Positions 9,458 to 18,098 of a DNA stretch of 64,000 bases are shown here, one piece after another. Origin of the DNA: JANXQG01 sp963719885 (GTDB taxonomy: Bacteria > Planctomycetota > Planctomycetia > Pirellulales > Thermoguttaceae). The notes under the pieces are model-generated. The model ran no database searches, was not told the DNA's origin, and saw nothing but the letters and a program-made list of their open reading frames with translations. Location of the stretch: positions 186,001 through 250,000 of the forward strand of contig CAVRDP010000031.1 in assembly GCA_963719885.1 (NCBI GenBank), read 5' to 3'. Position numbers and translations under genes: made by a program. The number at the start of each line of letters is the position of its first letter. The first letter of the stretch is position 1.

Positions 9458-9716
9458 CGCGCGTCGCTCACATCGACCGACGCATCGAAACGGTGTGCAG
9501 CCGGGAGCATGCCGGAGAACGCCCGTCGTTGGCGGCAGCGGCCTAGTACTCTGCACCGCCGGCTGAGTTTCCCATCCGCCGCGCACGAGATCCTCCAAAT
9601 CAGGAAATGCCTCCCCTGCGGCCTGCGAAGTCGCGCGCGGCCGCCGCCCGGTCGATTTTTTGGCTCAGCGCGCTACCGTCAAACGGTTTTCGCGCTGCGT
9701 GGCGTTAACGATCCAT

Positions 9717-9788
9717 TGTCATAGAAGCCCGACGCGCCAGCGAGAAAAATGCGTCGGTTCCTCGCTGGCGCGTCGGGCTTCTATGACA
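9717..9788. repeat. Perfect 28-bp inverted repeat (hairpin element)
   Basis: The arms TGTCATAGAAGCCCGACGCG... (9717-9744) and its exact reverse complement (9761-9788) flank a 16-base loop. All 28 pairs match. A degenerate copy of the same GAAGCCCGAC / CTCGCT hairpin lies at 11266-11332. It is a dispersed palindromic repeat and, lacking a T-run, is unlikely to be a simple terminator. Confidence 0.85.
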
Positions 9789-9850
9789 TCCCATACCTTG
9801 TCGAAAACCGCGCAAACCGTTTGGTGCCAGTGCTGAATCGGATGTGCTCG

Positions 9851-9968
9851 AACGCTTCCATGCGCGGCACGACGCCGGAATCCTCAAGTGCTTGCCGCAT
9901 AAGGGATTGCGGCGCGTTGTTCCGCGTCCGCCGGGCCCGCAGCCCCCGCGCGCGACTCCGTTTGCCGC
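9851..9968. repeat. 117-bp interspersed repeat, copy B
   Basis: This is the partner of 1397-1513. It follows the perfect hairpin by about 60 bases. The remaining bases from 9458 to 10084 show no gene: short frames only, with no ribosome sites or family sequence. Confidence 0.65.
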
Positions 9969-10084
9969 GCCGCCGGAAAAATTTTCCGTCCGATTCAGCC
10001 GCAGCAAGGAGTTGCAGCGCAAGCACTTACGGCGATCGTTCCGCGCCGCGCTGCCGAATTCCGGAAAAATCCGCGCTGGGCCTC

Positions 10085-10112
10085 TTGACAGAGATTCACA
10101 TATATGGATAAT
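10085..10112 (+). promoter_or_regulatory. Sigma-70-type promoter for the HTH gene
   Basis: TTGACA at 10085-10090 is followed after 16 bases by GATAAT at 10107-10112, in an AT-rich stretch that contrasts with its surroundings. The HTH gene starts 46 bases further on. Confidence 0.6.
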
Positions 10113-10158
10113 TACAGACATAGTACGATTCTATACCATACTTTTCTAGGAGACCGCC

Positions 10159-11043
10159 ATGTCCACCGTCGCCGAAAACCCGACCCTCGAATTCCCGCAA
10201 ACCGCCCTCGGCGCCTGCCCGCCGCCCCTTGCGCCGGTCGAGCCCCTGGCCGCGGAAGAGGGGCCGCCGGCTGCGCCGCCGCGGCCGTCCAAATCCACCC
10301 TGCTGCCCGAGATCGCCCGACTGGCGCTGGCGGGCCATTCCGGCTGGGCGATCGGCAAGCGGCTGGGCGTGCCCCGCCGGACCGTCGCCCGCTGGTTGCA
10401 GGAACTGCGGCAACAGTGGGCCGCCAACGCGGCGGAAGACGCCGCCCAACTCATGCCCGTCACGCTCGCCCGACTGGAAATGGCCTACCGCGAGGCGATG
10501 GAGGCCTGGCGCCGCTCGTTGGCCGATAAGGAAATGACGACCGAAACGCCTGGCGACGACGGCAGCGCAACGCCGAGGACCGCCGTGCGGAAGGCAACCC
10601 AATCGGGACAGGCCGCCATGCTCGGCAGAGTCATCCACGCCGCCAAGGAGATCTACGCCTTCAAGCAAAAACACCTCCATGCCCTGCGGGAAGCCGAGGC
10701 AGCCGAGAGCAACCGCGTCTGCCGTGAACTGGCCGAAGAACTACAGGAATTGCGGCGCCTCGATAAGTCGGAGTTTGTCGAGACGAAGTTTATATTGGAC
10801 CAAACGAGCGGCAGTGCCGAATACCGCGATTCGGAGGAACTGGCCGCGGCCATTAACGGCCTGCCCGCCGAACAATACGGCAAGCTGCGGTTCATGCTGC
10901 GGAATGAGTACAATTTGCGCCTGCCGTTCCGCCGGACGATCCCCTGCCCGGCAGATCCCTGCCCGGCCGATCCAGTGGCCGTTGACGCGGCGGCTGACCC
11001 GTGTGGCCCGGTTCCGTCGGAATGTGGCCATAACCCCGGTTGA
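10159..11043 (+). CDS. HTH DNA-binding protein of unknown role
   Basis: The 294-residue protein has a Pro/Ala-rich N-terminus. A homeodomain-like helix-turn-helix follows at about residues 48-80 (EIARLALAGHSGWAIGKRLG, then RTVARWLQELR), of the kind seen in transposases and in phage terminase small subunits. A long helical middle (about 85-210) contains KEIYAFKQKHLHALREAE. The C-terminus ends in a short repeat, CPADPCPADP. ATG 10159 follows AGGAGA closely. It stands alone, with its own promoter and with palindromic repeats about 400 bases upstream and 220 bases downstream. No transposase catalytic domain or phage gene is nearby. I do not assign a function beyond DNA binding. Confidence 0.65.
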   Translation: MSTVAENPTLEFPQTALGACPPPLAPVEPLAAEEGPPAAPPRPSKSTLLPEIARLALAGHSGWAIGKRLGVPRRTVARWLQELRQQWAANAAEDAAQLMPVTLARLEMAYREAMEAWRRSLADKEMTTETPGDDGSATPRTAVRKATQSGQAAMLGRVIHAAKEIYAFKQKHLHALREAEAAESNRVCRELAEELQELRRLDKSEFVETKFILDQTSGSAEYRDSEELAAAINGLPAEQYGKLRFMLRNEYNLRLPFRRTIPCPADPCPADPVAVDAAADPCGPVPSECGHNPG

Positions 11044-11163
11044 TAAAATGCTTCCGCTAAAGGAACAAGAAGCCCTGTTTTTGCCGAGGATTTCTGCTGG
11101 TGGCATAGTTCTAATGGATATTGAGCTATACTACATCGTGATTAGAAAGGAGCGGGAATCTTG

Positions 11164-11238
11164 ATGAAAACGTCGTTTTTGGGCCACTTTGGCCACGACC
11201 ACCCGCAGGGATTACCCCGGAAAGAAAAAAAGAGCTAA
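11164..11238 (+). CDS. Possible 24-residue small ORF
   Basis: ATG 11164 follows GAAAGGAGCGGGAATCTTG, a good ribosome site, and encodes a 24-residue peptide rich in His and Lys (starts MKTSFLGHFGHDH, ends RKEKKS). Nothing else supports it. The surrounding 450 bases otherwise hold only the degenerate hairpin at 11266-11332. Confidence 0.25.
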   Translation: MKTSFLGHFGHDHPQGLPRKEKKS

Positions 11239-11265
11239 CTGATTATACTGTTCGCGGGCGAGAAT

Positions 11266-11332
11266 GATCGAAGCCCGACTGCGCAAGCGAGTGACGGAAC
11301 CGCTTTCCTTGCTTGCGCTTTGGGCTTCGATC
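11266..11332. repeat. Degenerate copy of the GAAGCCC hairpin
   Basis: GATCGAAGCCC (11266-11276) pairs perfectly with GGGCTTCGATC (11322-11332). Inside, GCGCAAGC pairs imperfectly with GCTTGCGC. The layout and wording match the perfect hairpin at 9717-9788. Confidence 0.65.
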
Positions 11333-11490
11333 GCCACGGCCAAAAACGTCGCATTTCCAGCGGCGAAGAGTATATTCGCGCAGCCCGCCGTTCCACGTAC
11401 AATAGGCGGCAGTGAGAACCAGTGGAAAGCCATACTCGCGCGGTTGAGAATGTCACAATCCACACGAAGACCTAAAGCCCAATATCTCCC

Positions 11491-12360
11491 ATGCCCATCC
11501 CCAGTTTGACCATCATCGGCGAAACGATCAACGATTCCGTGCCCTCGACCAAGGCCCTGTTCGACGCGGGCAATATCGACGGGCTGCTGGAACTGGCCCG
11601 CTTTCAGGACGAAAAGGGCGCCGCCTACATCGACGTCAACATCGGCGCCCGGCCGCCGGAGTTCATGGCCGAAATGGTCCGCAAGATCCAGGCCGTGACG
11701 GCCAAGCCGCTCTCGATCGACACGCCCGATCCGCAAATCGCCCGTGCCGGCCTGGCGGCCTACGATCCGGCCCGCGCCGGCGGCCGGCGGCCGATCCTCA
11801 ATTCCATCAGCGCCTTGCGGATGGGCATGTTCGATTTGTACGCCATCCAGCCTTTCCGGCCTATCCTCTTGGTTTCCGAGCAGGTAATCGACGGCGAGTC
11901 GAAGCCTTGCCGTACCGCGCAAGAGACCTATTGTGCGGCCAAGGACATCGTCGGGACCTTCAAGGACCGCTGCCCCGGCGCGAGCAACGACGATTGCATC
12001 ATCGATTGCGGCATCGCCCCCATCGGCAGCGACACGGAGGGCAATCTCCATCGCCTGATCGGGGCGCTGAAGTTGATCCACGCCGATCCGGCCTTTGCGG
12101 GCGTGCACGCCTCCGTGGGGCTGAGCAATTTCACAGTCATGCTGCCCGCCAAGCGGGCCAGCGGCGAGCCGGTCAAAGGCCCCTTGGAAAGCGCGTTTCT
12201 GACCAAGGCCATGCCGCTGGGACTGGACATGGTCATCGGCTCGGTGAAGCGAAACTACGACCTGCTGCCGCCCGAACATCCCGCCATGCAGTGTATCGAC
12301 GAGTGCCTGAAGCGGGAAGGCTTTGACGTGCTGATGCGGGTGAGGGAGTTTTACGCGTAG
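11491..12360 (+). CDS. Methyltetrahydrofolate methyltransferase-like protein (pterin-binding, DHPS fold)
   Basis: The 289-residue protein begins with IIGETINDSV, the pterin-binding start of the MeTr/MetH-type domain. It continues with YIDVNIGA (Asp and Asn of the TIM barrel), LSIDTPDP, and a late SNFTVMLP-like strand. Such proteins pass the methyl group of 5-methyl-THF to a corrinoid protein or act as a domain of methionine synthase. As a single-domain protein it resembles AcsE/MtrH-type enzymes. No corrinoid protein or CO dehydrogenase gene is in the window, so the acceptor is unknown. Formate-THF ligase at 15849 and a homocysteine methyltransferase at 29085 use the same carbon pool. It is intact. 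Confidence 0.75.
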   Translation: MPIPSLTIIGETINDSVPSTKALFDAGNIDGLLELARFQDEKGAAYIDVNIGARPPEFMAEMVRKIQAVTAKPLSIDTPDPQIARAGLAAYDPARAGGRRPILNSISALRMGMFDLYAIQPFRPILLVSEQVIDGESKPCRTAQETYCAAKDIVGTFKDRCPGASNDDCIIDCGIAPIGSDTEGNLHRLIGALKLIHADPAFAGVHASVGLSNFTVMLPAKRASGEPVKGPLESAFLTKAMPLGLDMVIGSVKRNYDLLPPEHPAMQCIDECLKREGFDVLMRVREFYA

Positions 12361-12511
12361 TTGCAATCGGATGGAAAATCCAGTACGCTCACCGGCTATG
12401 CTGCCTGCTTGCGTTTGCTCATGAGGAAGAATCCATATTGCAATGGGAATGGCCCTCGCAAATGAGGGTGCGAGTCAAGAAAATCGCCCCCCCCCGACAA
12501 AAGGTGGTATA

Positions 12512-13039
12512 ATGAATGAGAGCTATACGCTTTCAATCGAATTGTTCCCGCAAGAACATCCCGCGATGAATCCCGACTTGATTGTTGAGCCGGCTCGAGT
12601 TGCCTTGGCTCGATACCATGCGTCCCCTGCCGATTTTTCAATTCGCCGAGACCAGATCGATTGTCTTGCTAGAGTGGAGTTTAATCCGCCTGATCCGCGA
12701 TCGCAGGACACGCTTGAGCGCGAAGATTTCGTTGAGAAAGGTGCAATCGTGATGGCAGGAGTCGTCCTCAGCAGATTTGAGAAAAAGCAGATTACGCGGG
12801 TTACTAAGCGGGGTACCCGAGTTGACTACTTCGTCGGTGAAGGACAGCAGGACTTTCGTTGGATTTTGGAGGTCAGCGGCACAGACGAGGGTGAAATCGA
12901 ATCCCTGCTTTCTCGTAAGCGAAAACAACTGGAGGCCAGTCCGTATCGATTGCCGCCCCATTCACAAGACGGGATCGTTTCAGTAACTCGTTTCGCTCCC
13001 CATGCGGTCACTTTCTGCAATTCGGTGCCATCTCAATAA
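12512..13039 (+). CDS. Hypothetical protein, first gene of the KGGTGRS NTPase operon
   Basis: The 175-residue product starts at ATG 12512, five bases after AAAGGTGG. An N-terminal half (LIVEPARVALARYH and then an arginine-rich turn) is followed by strands with DYFVGEG and RWILEVSGTDEG. An Asp followed later by Glu-x-Ser in adjacent strands recalls a PD-(D/E)XK nuclease core, but the usual Lys is absent and I do not claim nuclease activity. It is nine bases from the next gene, so co-transcribed. Base composition is lower in GC than the folate genes on both sides, which suggests transfer of the operon as a unit. Confidence 0.6.
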   Translation: MNESYTLSIELFPQEHPAMNPDLIVEPARVALARYHASPADFSIRRDQIDCLARVEFNPPDPRSQDTLEREDFVEKGAIVMAGVVLSRFEKKQITRVTKRGTRVDYFVGEGQQDFRWILEVSGTDEGEIESLLSRKRKQLEASPYRLPPHSQDGIVSVTRFAPHAVTFCNSVPSQ

Positions 13040-13048
13040 GGACATATC

Positions 13049-13450
13049 ATGGATGAGCGAGTCGAGCGAGCGCAACGATTGTTTTGGGAGATTTCCCGTC
13101 TTCGCGAAGCAGGAGCGACGCGTTTGGCTGCCCATAAACTTGCTGAAATGGCGCAACTTCACGAAGACCGCGCAATCGAATTGCTGGAGGCAAGCCGGCC
13201 TGACGGATGGGTTGATATCTACTCTGCAATTACCGCCTATGGAGACAGTGGTCGCCGCCAAGACGCCGAGCGACTGATTAAGCGAGGCCGTACGCTTGCC
13301 GATCTCTTCGCTAGTGGGAAAGAGAATGTTGTATCTCAGTTGAACGAGCTTGCCGCGTGGCTGGACACGCTTCACGTCGTGCCTTCGCTGGGCGATTTCG
13401 CACGTGCTTTGCCGAGATACCCGACACGTCTTGCATCGGAAGCGGCATAA
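13049..13450 (+). CDS. Small helical (TPR-like) protein, second gene of the KGGTGRS NTPase operon
   Basis: The 133-residue protein appears almost wholly alpha-helical. It has pairs of amphipathic helices such as LAAHKLAEMAQLHEDRAIELL and SAITAYGDSGRRQDAERLIK, spaced as in tetratricopeptide-like repeats. There is no signal peptide or membrane segment. AAGGACATATC before ATG 13049 is a plausible ribosome site. The stop is two bases from the start of the NTPase gene, indicating coupling. It may be an adaptor between the first gene product and the NTPase; this is inference from order and fold only. Confidence 0.6.
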   Translation: MDERVERAQRLFWEISRLREAGATRLAAHKLAEMAQLHEDRAIELLEASRPDGWVDIYSAITAYGDSGRRQDAERLIKRGRTLADLFASGKENVVSQLNELAAWLDTLHVVPSLGDFARALPRYPTRLASEAA

Positions 13451-13452
13451 CC

Positions 13453-15736
13453 ATGCAAATCCGGCCGAAGATCGTTGGTTTTTACGCATACAAAGGTGGA
13501 ACGGGAAGAAGTTTTTGTCTCGCCCATACTGCTTGGGCGCTGGCGAGGGAAGGCTGGCGCGTTGTCCTCCTGGACTTGGATCTGTCAGCTCCTAGTCTTT
13601 GGGCACTTTTTGGGCAGCAACCATCGGCTGGGTTAGTCGAGTATCTCGACCGCTGGGGTCGTCGCAATCCGCTACGAGCAATTGAGCTTGTTCAAGAAAT
13701 ACCGCTTGACTCGAAGGCTTCGGGAGCACTCTATCTCTTGCAGGCTGGGCGAATGGATGAGAATTACCTCGCAGCCCTGCAAACGTTGGACTGGCAGAGA
13801 CTCGTGGAACTGCCCCCGCTCACACGGCGTCCTTCGCCGGGTCTTCTTTTCGACGTGTCGTCACCATTCGACGATCTATTCGAGGAGGTGGCTGCCGATT
13901 TGAATCCGGACGCGATTCTGATCGACGCGCCAACAGGTTTTAACGATGCGTCGAATCTGTGCCTGAGGTCATTAACGGACCTCGTCATTGCAATATTTGG
14001 TCCTTCTCGGGTTCAAATCGAAGGGATTAGCCGGGTTGTTTCGCTGTTGGCTGCCGAACAGAATCGCCGCCGAGAAAGGGGCCAAGAAAGACCCTAAGCC
14101 CGATGTTTATTGCGTAGCTTCGACGATCCTGCAATCGCGGCTCGCAGGTTCTCATGTGAAAAGAATAACCGATGCATTCAATTACCTTGATCGCGTGCGC
14201 TATGACGCTATCCGGGATGCCGATAATCTGGAAGCTGAGATCGAGGAAATCTCGCACCAGGAACCGGCGACGATATCGTATGATGAACGTTTGGCCGACC
14301 TGGAATCATTGCCCACTAGCAGCGAGCCGCGCAATGGGCATTTTGCGGCGTTTCAAGACGTCATTTCCTATGTAAACGGTGCGTTGCCTCCACCGCATCC
14401 ACGCGTCCTCTTGGATACGGTCCGGAAACACGAATTACTAAAAGGGCTGGAACCAAATTTCGTCCTGTTTGCCGAACAGGACCCGGAACTTATTGAATCC
14501 CTTTTCCTGCGGACTCAGCACATCGAGGACTTGAGAGATTCGCGAGTCGTCGTAATTCTTGGGGGTAAAGGATCCGGCAAGACAGCACTTTTCTCGTATA
14601 TCACGAAAGAAAAAGATGTGTTTGCGGTTCACGGTCCGAGAAATGGTCTTCCACCGGATCTCTTATGCAACATCCAGGACGAAGGACCGTCGATGGATGT
14701 GTTTTGGCGACTATACATGCTCTCCGTACTGCCGAACCTGTCGGCGGTTACTGATTCTGGCGTCCGGAAACTTGCAGCGATAATTTCACGGCTGCCCAAT
14801 AAACCCTTAGAGGTCCGAGAGTTGATCGAGGGCATGCGGGAGGGGGACATTGCCGTCCGCATTCTTAACGCATGGAGTGAAGTGGATGCGTCCTTGGCCG
14901 CGGACGGACGCCAGATCATCCTTTGTTTGGACGGTTTGGACGCTGCATTCAAGGCGGATGTTGAACGCCGGAAACGCGGCTTGGTTCAGTTGTTCACCGC
15001 ATGGCAATCGTCGTTCTCGAAAATGACGAGGGTGAGTGTGAAGATATTCCTTCGCACGGATTTGTGGCAGGACCTTTCCTTTCCTGAGAAGTCTCACTTC
15101 CGAGGCAAGGAAATGAAGCTTGCCTGGGACAAGAGGAGCCTTTGGCGGCTGATCGTAAAAAGAGCAATCCATTCCAAACATTTTCGCCATTGGTGCGACG
15201 AATCTCTGAACGCGCCCGTGATGAATGAGGGAGCCGTTGAAACAGCGGGGGAAAAAGACCTGCATCCATACCTGGACCGCCTCTTTGAACACCACATTTG
15301 GGCAGGAAAGAACTCATTGACACGGAATTGGATCTTGCGTCGGCTTGAAGACGCGAAGGATGCAATCTATCCTCGCGACTTGGTCTGCCTTCTCCAGGAA
15401 GCAATTCACATCGAGTGCGAGCGGCTGCGTGAGGGGCAACGGTGTTCGGAGGAGTCCGCGATTTCTCGCCAGTCGTTGTCCGACGCGCTTGACCCCACCT
15501 CGCGCCAACGGGTTGAGTCGCTTCGCGAGGAATATCCTGAACTTGCGCCAGTTCTTGAGTCGCTGAAAGGACAGAATTCCACAGGTCCTCTCGAGACTCT
15601 CAAGGGACTCCTGCAGGACGGCCAGATCAGCGTATTGAGCGAGGCTGGCGTGATCAGGCTCAAGGAAGAGGGAAATTACTTGGTTCCTGACTTGTATCGG
15701 CATGGGCTAGAGATGCCGAGAATGGGGCCGCGCTAG
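13453..15736 (+). CDS. Two-NTPase protein: KGGTGRS SIMIBI domain joined to a second P-loop domain, one frameshift
   Basis: The joined product has about 760 residues. The N-terminal domain is a SIMIBI (MinD/ParA-like) NTPase with the variant P-loop YKGGTGRS (residues 13-20), then LDLDLSAPSL and a Walker B region IDAPTGFND (about 158-166). The KGGxGR variant is known from conflict-system proteins rather than plasmid partition. At about residue 370 a second P-loop, GGKGSGKTALF, begins an ATPase domain with CLDGLDA near 490, as in STAND/AAA proteins. Near 14070 one extra base separates the two parts; reading AEKGAKKDPKPDVYCVAS restores the joint. If the shift is real, the N-terminal NTPase ends at 14097 as a 214-residue protein. 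Confidence 0.65.
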
Positions 15737-15848
15737 GTGTGGCGGACCTGCTGGCCGAGCCATGAGCGACAACCGAGCCCTCAAACTCGAAAGTATTTGG
15801 GAATAAACGATTTGTCATTACCTTTCACGACCAACGAGTTGTTGTATC

Positions 15849-17540
15849 ATGCCTGATGCTTCGCGACTGCTTCCCCCCGATATTGAAATTGCCCGCCGAG
15901 CTCCCATTCGCCTCATCGAGAAAATCGCCGAGCGGCTCGGCATCGGTCCCGATGACCTGGAGCACTACGGCCGCTACAAAGCCAAGGTCTCCTTGGACCT
16001 CTATCATCGGCTGCACGACAAACCGACGGGCAAACTGGTCCTGGTGACCGCCATCACGCCCACGCCCGCCGGCGAAGGCAAAACGACCACGAGCATCGGC
16101 CTGTGCGACGGGCTGAACCGCATCGGCAAGCAGGCCAGCGTTTGCCTCCGCGAGCCTTCGCTGGGGCCGTGTTTCGGCATGAAAGGCGGCGCTGCCGGCG
16201 GCGGCAACGCCCAGGTCATCCCCATGGAGGACATCAACCTCCATTTCACGGGCGATTTCCACGCCATCGGGCTGGCCCACAACCTCCTGGCGGCAATGCT
16301 GGACAACCACATCCATCACGGCAACGCCCTGGGTATCGACCTGCGGCGGATCGTTTGGAAGCGGGTCCTCGACATGAACGATCGGGCCTTGCGCGAGATC
16401 ATCGTCGGCCTGGGCGGGGTGAACAATTCCATGCCCCGCGAAGGCGGATTCGACATCACCGTCGCCTCCGAGGTCATGGCCTGCTTCTGCCTCTCCGAGT
16501 CTCTGGCGGAATTGCGCGAGCGGTTGGGGCGGGTCATCGTAGCCTATAACCGCGATCGCAAACCGATCACCGCGGCCGATCTGAAGGCCCACGGCGCGAT
16601 GACGGTGCTCTTGAAGGAGGCCCTCAAGCCGAACCTCGTGCAAACGCTGGAAGGCAATCCGGCATTCATTCACGGCGGGCCGTTCGCCAATATCGCTCAC
16701 GGCTGCAACAGCGTGTTGGCCACGAAGCTGGCGATGCGGCTTTCGGAATATACGGTCACCGAGGCCGGCTTCGGCGCCGACCTGGGGGCCGAGAAGTTCA
16801 TGAACATCAAGTGCCGCAAGGCCGGCATCAAGCCCGACGCCGTGGTCATCGTGGCCACTGTGCGGGCCCTGAAACTGCACGGCGGCGTGCCGTTGAAAGA
16901 GCTTTCCAAGCCGAACGTCGAGGCCTTGGACAAGGGCGTCGAGAATCTCAAGAAGCATATCGAGAACATTCACCGTTTCGGCCTGCCGGTGGTCGTGGCC
17001 ATCAACCACTTCTCCCACGACACCGACGCCGAGATCCAGTTCATCCGCGACAAGTGCGCCTATCTTTCCGTGAAGATCGTGCGTGCCGAGCATTGGCTGT
17101 GCGGCGGCGAGGGCGCCAAGGAACTGGCCCAGGCCGTGGTCGAGGTTGTCGAGGGCACCAAGGCCGACTTCTCGCTGCTCTACCCCGACACCTGCACGCT
17201 GTGGCAGAAGGTCGGCATCGTCTGCCGTGAAATCTACGGCGCCACCGACGTCCTCGCCGACAAGAAGCTCCGCGAGAAGTTCCATCAGCTTCAGGAGGCC
17301 GGCTTCGGTCACCTGCCGGTCTGCATGGCCAAGACGCAGTATTCTCTCTCGACGGACCCAGGCCTCGTGGGCCGGCCCAAGAATTTCGACGTGCCCTTGC
17401 GCGACGTGATGGTTTCGGCTGGGGCCGGCTTTGTGGTCGTGCTCACGGGCGACATCATGACCATGCCGGGGTTGCCGAAACTTCCGGCTGCCGAGTCGAT
17501 CGATATCGATGAGGACGGGCAAACGGTGGGATTGTTTTAG
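15849..17540 (+). CDS. fhs: Formate--tetrahydrofolate ligase
   Basis: This 563-residue protein is full length for the family. It makes 10-formyl-THF from formate, THF and ATP in the cytoplasm. Visible marks are the P-loop TPTPAGEGKTT (70-80), LREPSLGPCFGMKGGAAGGG, and the C-terminal GLF. The reading frame is unbroken, unlike many neighbours. It supplies the folate one-carbon pool also used by the methyltransferase at 11491. The lower-GC NTPase operon lies between the two. Confidence 0.95.
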   Translation: MPDASRLLPPDIEIARRAPIRLIEKIAERLGIGPDDLEHYGRYKAKVSLDLYHRLHDKPTGKLVLVTAITPTPAGEGKTTTSIGLCDGLNRIGKQASVCLREPSLGPCFGMKGGAAGGGNAQVIPMEDINLHFTGDFHAIGLAHNLLAAMLDNHIHHGNALGIDLRRIVWKRVLDMNDRALREIIVGLGGVNNSMPREGGFDITVASEVMACFCLSESLAELRERLGRVIVAYNRDRKPITAADLKAHGAMTVLLKEALKPNLVQTLEGNPAFIHGGPFANIAHGCNSVLATKLAMRLSEYTVTEAGFGADLGAEKFMNIKCRKAGIKPDAVVIVATVRALKLHGGVPLKELSKPNVEALDKGVENLKKHIENIHRFGLPVVVAINHFSHDTDAEIQFIRDKCAYLSVKIVRAEHWLCGGEGAKELAQAVVEVVEGTKADFSLLYPDTCTLWQKVGIVCREIYGATDVLADKKLREKFHQLQEAGFGHLPVCMAKTQYSLSTDPGLVGRPKNFDVPLRDVMVSAGAGFVVVLTGDIMTMPGLPKLPAAESIDIDEDGQTVGLF

Positions 17541-17627
17541 ACGATGACCACGGTGCGAAACAGGACAATTTGCGAGATATGGTTTGGTTTGGATTAGTGT
17601 GCTTCTTCCTTGCCCTGGATCTTCCCG

Positions 17628-18098
17628 ATGGACACGATTGCGTTTAAGGTGCGATCATCCGAACACTGGTTCGGCGATGAAATCGAGATTGAAATCAACG
17701 GCGAAAGCCTCGTTGCCAAATTGAGGACGTTCGAGATGCCCTTTGCTCAGGCGGAAGGGTCACCGAACATTGCGGGCGGCTATTCCGCGCTTCCGGCGTC
17801 GTCGCACTTGTTGCCATCCAGGCATTTTTTGGGCGAGCAGGCTCACCCGGAAACACGCGAGACAAGGACCGAGTTATTGCTCTGCCGCGACTGCGGTGAA
17901 ATCGGGTGCTGGCCGATTCTGGCACGAATCGAGGTTGCGGAGGATCGCGTGATCTGGAGCGACTTTCAGCAACCGTATCGAATCGGTCGGAGTAAAACGG
18001 CTGGTTGGGACTATTCTCAGTTTGGCCCGTTCGTGTTTGATCGTGACCAGTACGAACGAGCATTGCGGGAGGCGGGGAAGGCATCAGGTCTCACTTGA
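17628..18098 (+). CDS. Hypothetical protein with CxxC...C cluster
   Basis: The 156-residue protein begins MDTIAFKVRSSEHWFGDEIE. It is mostly beta by appearance and has LLLCRDCGEIGC at about residues 84-95, a possible zinc or disulfide site. The remainder (ARIEVAEDRVIWSDFQQPY, FDRDQYERAL) looks like a small cytoplasmic beta-sandwich. I recognise no named family. The 3' end overlaps the convergent nuclease gene by eight bases. Confidence 0.55.
   Translation: MDTIAFKVRSSEHWFGDEIEIEINGESLVAKLRTFEMPFAQAEGSPNIAGGYSALPASSHLLPSRHFLGEQAHPETRETRTELLLCRDCGEIGCWPILARIEVAEDRVIWSDFQQPYRIGRSKTAGWDYSQFGPFVFDRDQYERALREAGKASGLT

Noticed and set aside
10159..11043. Phage terminase small subunit marking a prophage.
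   Set aside because: Only the HTH resembles it. There is no large terminase, portal, capsid or integrase gene anywhere in the window.
12508..12513. TATAAT as a -10 box for the NTPase operon.
   Set aside because: It overlaps the start codon of the first gene and has no usable -35 at the right distance; AAAGGTGG as a ribosome site explains the position better.
13453..14097. Plasmid partition ATPase (ParA) and thus a possible integrated plasmid.
   Set aside because: The P-loop is KGGTGRS rather than KGGxGKT, there is no ParB gene or parS-like repeat, and the protein continues into a second ATPase.
15825..17522. A 565-codon open frame antisense to formate-THF ligase.
   Set aside because: It mirrors the highly conserved fhs coding sequence. 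It is rich in His/Gly/Asp by complement, with no family resemblance.
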